A stretch of DNA of 64,000 nt from Solea solea (lineage: Eukaryota; Chordata; Actinopteri; Pleuronectiformes; Soleidae). A program made the translations under genes and the position numbers. Of this stretch, positions 58,991 to 64,000 are shown one piece after another; the stretch's first letter is position 1; each line of letters begins with the position of its first letter. The DNA is taken from assembly GCF_958295425.1 (NCBI RefSeq), contig NC_081144.1, forward strand, positions 27,342,827-27,406,826, given 5' to 3'. The notes beneath the pieces were generated by a model. That model was given only the letters and a program-made list of their open reading frames with translations, was not told the origin of the DNA and made no database searches.

Positions 58991-59624
58991 TAAAACTGTC
59001 AGACCACAACAGTGCTGTAACTATAGGGACTGCTTTTTGAAAATGAGCTATTATCCAGTTAGAAGTAATGAAAGTGCTTCTATCCGCTTTTTACTGGATG
59101 CTATCAACACTTCAAATCATACATTTCATCACACAAGAATAAAGCACTGCCAACGAGTCGATTGTGGTGAATTTCATTATGAGGATAACTGTGAATGGGG
59201 AATTGTTCACAGATCACAGACTCATTAAAGCTGCCGGACCTAATAATGTTTAAGTTGTTCTTTAAAATGTTCACAAACAAAAATGATATGTGTGGTACAA
59301 TAACAGCATTTGTTTCTCTCTAAATTGTAAGGTAAAATGTGTAAAAAGCCATTTTATATGAGTTTACAGCATATTTTTACAATCATCACAAGTATGTGGG
59401 GAGTCACAGTGTGTCTACAGCCGTCTTAAATGTATTCATACTGACCAACTTGACCTGGCAGCAGACATTAGCACACATGTACACAGTGAGCTCACGCTCT
59501 TTAGTTATTTCTCCTTCTAATGAAAACAAAAGTAATATCTTTGCACTCCTCACCTCTCTTCAAGCTGTCCTTGAGAGTTAAACATGGGGAAAAAATATGC
59601 AACGCACGGCCAAGAACTCGCCCA

Positions 59625-59880
59625 CACACACATGCACACACTCACACACACACTCACACACTCACACACATGCACACACTCACACACATGCACACACTCA
59701 CACACACATGCACACACTCACACACATGCACACACTCACACACACATGCACACACTCACACACACATGCACACACACTCACACACATGCACACACTCACA
59801 CACTCACACACACACTCACACACACACACACTCACACACACACTCACACACACACACACATGCACACTCACACACAGATA
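59625..59880. repeat. (CA)n minisatellite with CTCACA and CATGCACA steps
   Basis: About 250 bases of cacactcacacacatgcaca-type units of about 20 bases. His-Thr and Cys-Val frames on the two strands are repeat translation. A GATA trio ends it. Confidence 0.95.
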
Positions 59881-60451
59881 GATAGAGCCGTTCAGAAAGT
59901 GAAACGCAGTGTGGTGAGCAACCGTGCAGTGTGCAGTAAACACATCCCAATGCTGTCAAATGTTACATGCACAAACCAACACAAAACACACAAGACAACC
60001 ATTGTGCACACACACAGACAAAGATACACATGGTCTGCAGCTTTAAGAGGTCCATGTCCCGCCCCCGGACTTCTCCACTACACAACCAGAGTAAACTGGT
60101 TTGAGGCATTGCTCAGCCAAGCCCTGAGCCCTGGCACAGATCCACTCAGAATCTCAGCGCGCACACTCACTCACTCACTCACTCACTCACTCACCCACAC
60201 ATACTTCTGGAGTCTGTGTAACACTTTATATCAGCCAGTGTACGTGCGAGTGGTCACACACTCATGTGCCGTTAGATGCTATTAGTTTGTTGTGCGACAA
60301 AAACAGACTGAGTGAATCTGAGAGAGAGAGATGTTCACTGAAACATCTCAAAATACAGGCGTGTGTTTGGTTCAGGCCTTTCTCATGTTGTGGGGACCAG
60401 TATCTGTGTGTATGGTCACATTCTGGGGACTTGCCAACATTATGAAGACGG

Positions 60452-60790
60452 GTTTTTTGGTTGTATGAGATGCTGCCACACAGTCAGTGCTGAATGTGCT
60501 TTAGAGGAGCAGCTGGACACATGGTCGCTCGCTCTCAGTGTAAACATGACAACCAGCGGGAACTAGAGGAAACTAAATATTTGAGTTACTTCACTAAAGG
60601 CTCACCTAATAAAATACAATATCCTAAGAATATACTTGCCACTTTTCTTGCTATTTTTCACAGGAAAATGACTCACTCCCCACACCAAAGTCCACGTAGA
60701 TGTGTTCTTTGGTGACTTCAGTGTTTGCAACACACTTGGTGACACAAACCCACTAAACAAATCAACTATGATAAAAGCTATGATTTTCTG
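60452..60790. repeat. Dispersed repeat family R1, copy 3
   Basis: The best preserved counterpart of 58535-58990. It is preceded at 60385-60450 by ttgtggggaccagtatctgt-type sequence, itself resembling the GT-associated repeats. No coding capacity. Confidence 0.75.
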
Positions 60791-61930
60791 TATGGACTTC
60801 TGTACGGTGCAGGAAAGCTTACAAACTGTTAAAAGGCTGTTTAACAGTGAGATAAAACAGCAGATACAGGCCACTGACAGCCATGTCGTACTGTGGATGA
60901 GCATCCAGCTCTCAGGCTGACTCATACCTCAGGTACCGTGTCCGCTGGTATTGTAAAACAAATGAAGGGAAAGAATGTAGGCCAGTGTAAGATCCTGTGT
61001 GTGTGTGTGTGAGCTTTGAATGTGATTTAGGCAGCTGACAAACCGTCATGTATAATTATAGAAACACCAGCATATAAAGAAAAATATCCACAAACCCACA
61101 ACACAAATAAAGCACGTGCCCACACACAGACACACACAGACACACACACACAGTCTGCATGACAGATAAAGTGAGAACAAGATTAGCCGTGTCCTGTTTC
61201 TGTCATTAGCCTTGTTTTCAGGGACAAGCTCTTGATTTATGGACTTGTCTGTTTTTTAACATTTCTGAGCTGCTCTTCCTTCTTTGTGTTGCCAACATGG
61301 ACGACATGTTGTCAGCTTCGCTCTGGAGATAAAAAACAATGCTTTCAATTCTGCAAAACACACGTAAAGAGGCCTCGTTCAGTTCCATTTGGTCTGAGTA
61401 GAGTGAAAAACTGGGACTCTAATAACAAAAGAGTCGGAAGTTGATTCCAGAGTTAAGTCAAACTTTCTCCCCATCACTCTCTCTCACACACAGACACCAA
61501 ACACACCAGAGCCCATTAATACCCACACTCCCTGCCAACCCACTGTCACTCCCCAAAATGGAGCTTTTTCCTTCCTGTGCTGCAAGTGTGTGTTCAGTGA
61601 TAAACAACACTAATGACATGCAAGGCACACGTTGTTATTCACGCTGACAGTGCTGCAGCTATTCTACTATTAGACTGATGCTTATATCAATGTGTATGTT
61701 CTGTCATCATCAAACAGTTCACCTTGTGCACACACTGTAAATGACCAGGTCCTCCCTCTCTGTGAAATAAACCCTCAGTTAATGAGTCACTGCACTGACA
61801 CAGCAGTAAATCTTAAAAGTTAAAGTAGGGATGCCTTTATTTAGTGTTCACAGAGAAGCCAAGGGTGAGCACAAGATTGCTGTCAACAAAGTTCCTGTTT
61901 CTATGTGTGTGTGCGTGTGTTTCTGTGTGT

Positions 61931-61964
<34 letters not shown>

Positions 61965-62139
61965 CTCTGTGTGTGTGTGTGTTCTGGGTTTCATGGTCCT
62001 CTCTGAACTCCACACTACAAACAAATGGTTGCATTTTGCGCCAAAATTGAGACAATTCAAAAGAATGTTCTATCTACTAGTGCATGTGCCACCAGTAAAG
62101 CTGGTAAGTAAGTTCTTTTCATGGAGCCAGTGGCTGATG

Positions 62140-62602
62140 TTCGCAGCTCTGTCAGCGTGCAGCTTTGTCAGCGTGCAGCTCTGTCAGTGTGCAGCTCTGT
62201 CAGCGTGCAGCTCTGTCAGTGTGCAGCTCTGTCAGCGTGCAGCTCTGTCAGCGTGCAGCTCTGTCAGTGCGCAGCTCTGTCAGTGTGCAGCTCTGTCAGC
62301 GTGCAGCTCTGTCAGTGCAGCTCTGTCAGCGGGCAGCTCTGTCAGTGCAGCTCTGTCAGCGGGCAGCTCTGTCAGCGTGCAGCTCTGTCAGCGTGCAGCT
62401 CTGTCAGCGTGCAGCTCTGTCAGTGTGCAGCTCTGTCAGTGCAGCTCTGTCAGCGTGCAGCAGCTCTGTCAGCGGGCAGCTCTGTCAGTGTGCAGCAGCT
62501 CTGTCAGTGTGCAGCAGCTCTGTCAGCGTGCAGCTCTGTCAGTGCAGCTCTGTCAGCGTGCAGCTCTGTCAGTGTGCAGCTCTGTCAGCGTGCAGCTCTG
62601 AC
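62140..62602. repeat. 16-bp minisatellite (GTGCAGCTCTGTCAGC)
   Basis: About 31 units of GTGCAGCTCTGTCAGC or ...CAGT, with 13-bp short forms and 19-bp forms carrying an extra CAG. All + frames lack stops, giving frames of 164-256 codons that are not genes. Confidence 0.95.
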
Positions 62603-62635
62603 GCGCTCGTGCTGAATCCTGCTGAATTCAAATGT

Positions 62636-62740
62636 TCCGTCATCCGACAAAAATACAACACTCAATATTTTCGAACTTGCGACCATGATGTCTTTCGCAC
62701 ACAGGATACCGGTCTTAACCACTGAGCCACTCCACCCCAG
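62636..62740 (-). mobile_element. tRNA-derived SINE head, reverse orientation
   Basis: On the minus strand ggtggagtggctcagtggtt has a pol III A box, and catggtcgcaagttcgaaa about 40 bases later resembles a degenerate B box. It lacks a full cloverleaf, so it is not a working tRNA gene. Confidence 0.6.
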
Positions 62741-64000
62741 TGCTTGAAGTGGGAAAAAATAATAAATAAGTAACTAAAAACTGGACTTATGTTTCTAAAT
62801 TATCTAGATTATCTTTAACATTTCCAAAAATGATTTAAACTTGAAGCGCACAGTCCATTTTATTTGGTGTCCTGTTATATATTATTATTATATTATAATA
62901 ATAATGCAGTCCCATTCTCACGAGAGCATGACTGAACGTCAAGTGCAGCCTGAGAAATGATTGTTAGTACAGGCAGCTTGTGAGAAGTGCCAGTACTTCA
63001 AACGACATCATATACTGAATATAATCTTTACAACTGTACACACAACAAATGTGTTTAGTGAAAGGTTTCAATCAGAAGATAAATATCTGTTCCCTCACAC
63101 TTTCTCGCCATCCTTCCTTCCTCACCTCGGCCTGGGCCAAGAACCCTCCCCTCTGGCATTGGCACAACATATGGTCCCAGCTTAAGTCAACAAGCCGGGC
63201 CGAGGCACAGAGACAGAGAAGTAGCAGCAACATCGAGAGAGAGAGAGAGAGAAAGAGAGTGAAGATGACATGTGTATCTGTGCATTATTAAAAGGTTAAG
63301 ATGTGCAGTCCATCATTCAGTCCAGGCTCACACTCTTGCACAGAAGAGAACATTTGGAAAGTGTGCTGCTGTTTTGCAACCCCTCAGACACACACACTCA
63401 CCCAACCCAGTGCTATAGTGGGCTCTTTGCTGTTGTTGGGGAGATGACAGGGCCTTCCCTCTATATTTAACACATCACTTCTGCTCCAGTTACCATCACA
63501 GTCCAGAAATCCCTGGGATCTGTCTGCTTTATACCAGAGCAAAGGTCAGAGAACTATTCAAACCAATCATTTTCCTTCTTAAAAAGTTTTCCATAAACCC
63601 GGCAACATTTCAGGAAATGTCTTCATCCACACTAAATGCTGTAGTACATATGCCAGGCCAGCACAAGGCGCTGTAATGCTGCTACTACAGGTTCAGCGTC
63701 ACAGAAACGTGGACAGAATGAAGAAAGTGACCAACAGACCTCCAAACACAAGAAGACAACAACAGCCAAGATAATAGAGGTGGCCATTTTCTTATTGATA
63801 CTACAACATGTCATTTTGTGTAAAAAATAAAGATGTTAAAAGATTATTTTTGTATTATTTATAACAGAAGAGAAGCTATGCAATTACAAATGCTTCTCAG
63901 AAGAAAAGGACAAAAGCCCCTTCATGTTCTGTAAGTACAGACAGACAGTGCAGAGGAGACGCTCCTCCTGCCACAGAAAAGACTTGATGCAGCTGTCATC

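Larger units (their letters stand above)
57820..64000 (-). other. slc2a4rg: slc2a4rg upstream intron (part)
   Basis: I found no exon and no CpG-rich promoter-like stretch. It contains dispersed repeats, CA/TG arrays, short tandem repeats (TCAC at 60166-60192, GT at 60998-61011, GT at 61906-61980), a 16-bp array, a reverse SINE and (GA)n at 63235-63253. Nothing is recognisable in 58215-58530, 59000-59600, 61150-61800, 62745-63230 and 63260-64000. Confidence 0.6.

Noticed and set aside
59520..60285. His-Thr rich 233-codon frame
   Set aside because: CA minisatellite followed by ordinary sequence, with no domain.
61831..62725. 256- and 186-codon Cys/Ser/Val frames
   Set aside because: They are the 16-bp minisatellite and a GT run with no other content.
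62636..62740. tRNA gene
   Set aside because: A-box and a weak B-box are present, but there is no complete cloverleaf. It fits a SINE head, as do 2111-2280 and 11620-11755.
57820..64000. First exon and promoter of slc2a4rg
   Set aside because: There is no exon ending in the required phase with family sequence and no CpG-rich stretch. Presumed to lie beyond 64000.

Overview
The window reads as vertebrate, almost certainly teleost fish, nuclear DNA. Genes are split by long introns with GT-AG borders. The DNA is crowded with CA/GT, TA, TAA and GATA microsatellites, minisatellites and fish-type mobile elements (DANA-like and V-type SINEs, hAT, PIF/Harbinger, mariner, an L2-clade LINE). There is no operon structure, ribosome binding site or CRISPR array. 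Most long open frames run through tandem repeats and are not genes.

Two convergent genes are recognised. On the + strand are the 3' exons of zbtb46, a BTB zinc-finger transcription factor: 13289-13564, 29047-29222 and 29307-29750, ending TAG. The BTB exon must lie left of base 1. On the - strand are six consecutive coding exons of slc2a4rg (GLUT4 enhancer factor / HD-gene-binding protein family). In transcript order they are 57819-57719, 56865-56633, 54592-54492, 49604-49349, 41420-41308 and 40086-39975. They carry the EVMAA motif, an acidic Ser-rich region, a basic nuclear signal, one C2H2 finger, the EEDFYYSEIEV motif and a C-terminal C-clamp ending in TAA. All phases join. The 5' exon lies beyond base 64000. 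Tail-to-tail zbtb46/slc2a4rg matches the human 20q13.33 order as I know it.

The most interesting region is the 15.5-kb zbtb46 intron (13565-29046). It holds four further same-strand exons, 19000-19337, 21752-21788 (37 nt), 22181-22785 and 23788-23913, with a stop and an AATAAA 45 bases on. They join in one frame into a Pro/Ser-rich and acidic linker, three C2H2 fingers and one C2HC finger. The entry phase (1) equals that of the ordinary zbtb46 zinc-finger exon, so a BTB protein with a swapped finger domain is possible. A separate nested gene is the alternative. CA or TG repeats lie close to several of the splice sites.

Layout: 1-13288 upstream intron with SINE, hAT, microsatellites and a 1.3-kb CT satellite; 13289-29750 zbtb46 exons and the nested module, with a 32-bp satellite (25780-26882) and a 14-bp satellite (27702-28424); 29751-34297 probable zbtb46 3' UTR with a mariner MITE; 34298-39723 intergenic, repeats only; 39724-57819 slc2a4rg with Harbinger (44050-45936), hAT (46423-47288 and 55991-56486), a LINE whose tail has grown to a 1.3-kb array (51023-53284) and a 19-bp minisatellite; 57820-64000 slc2a4rg intron with dispersed repeats.
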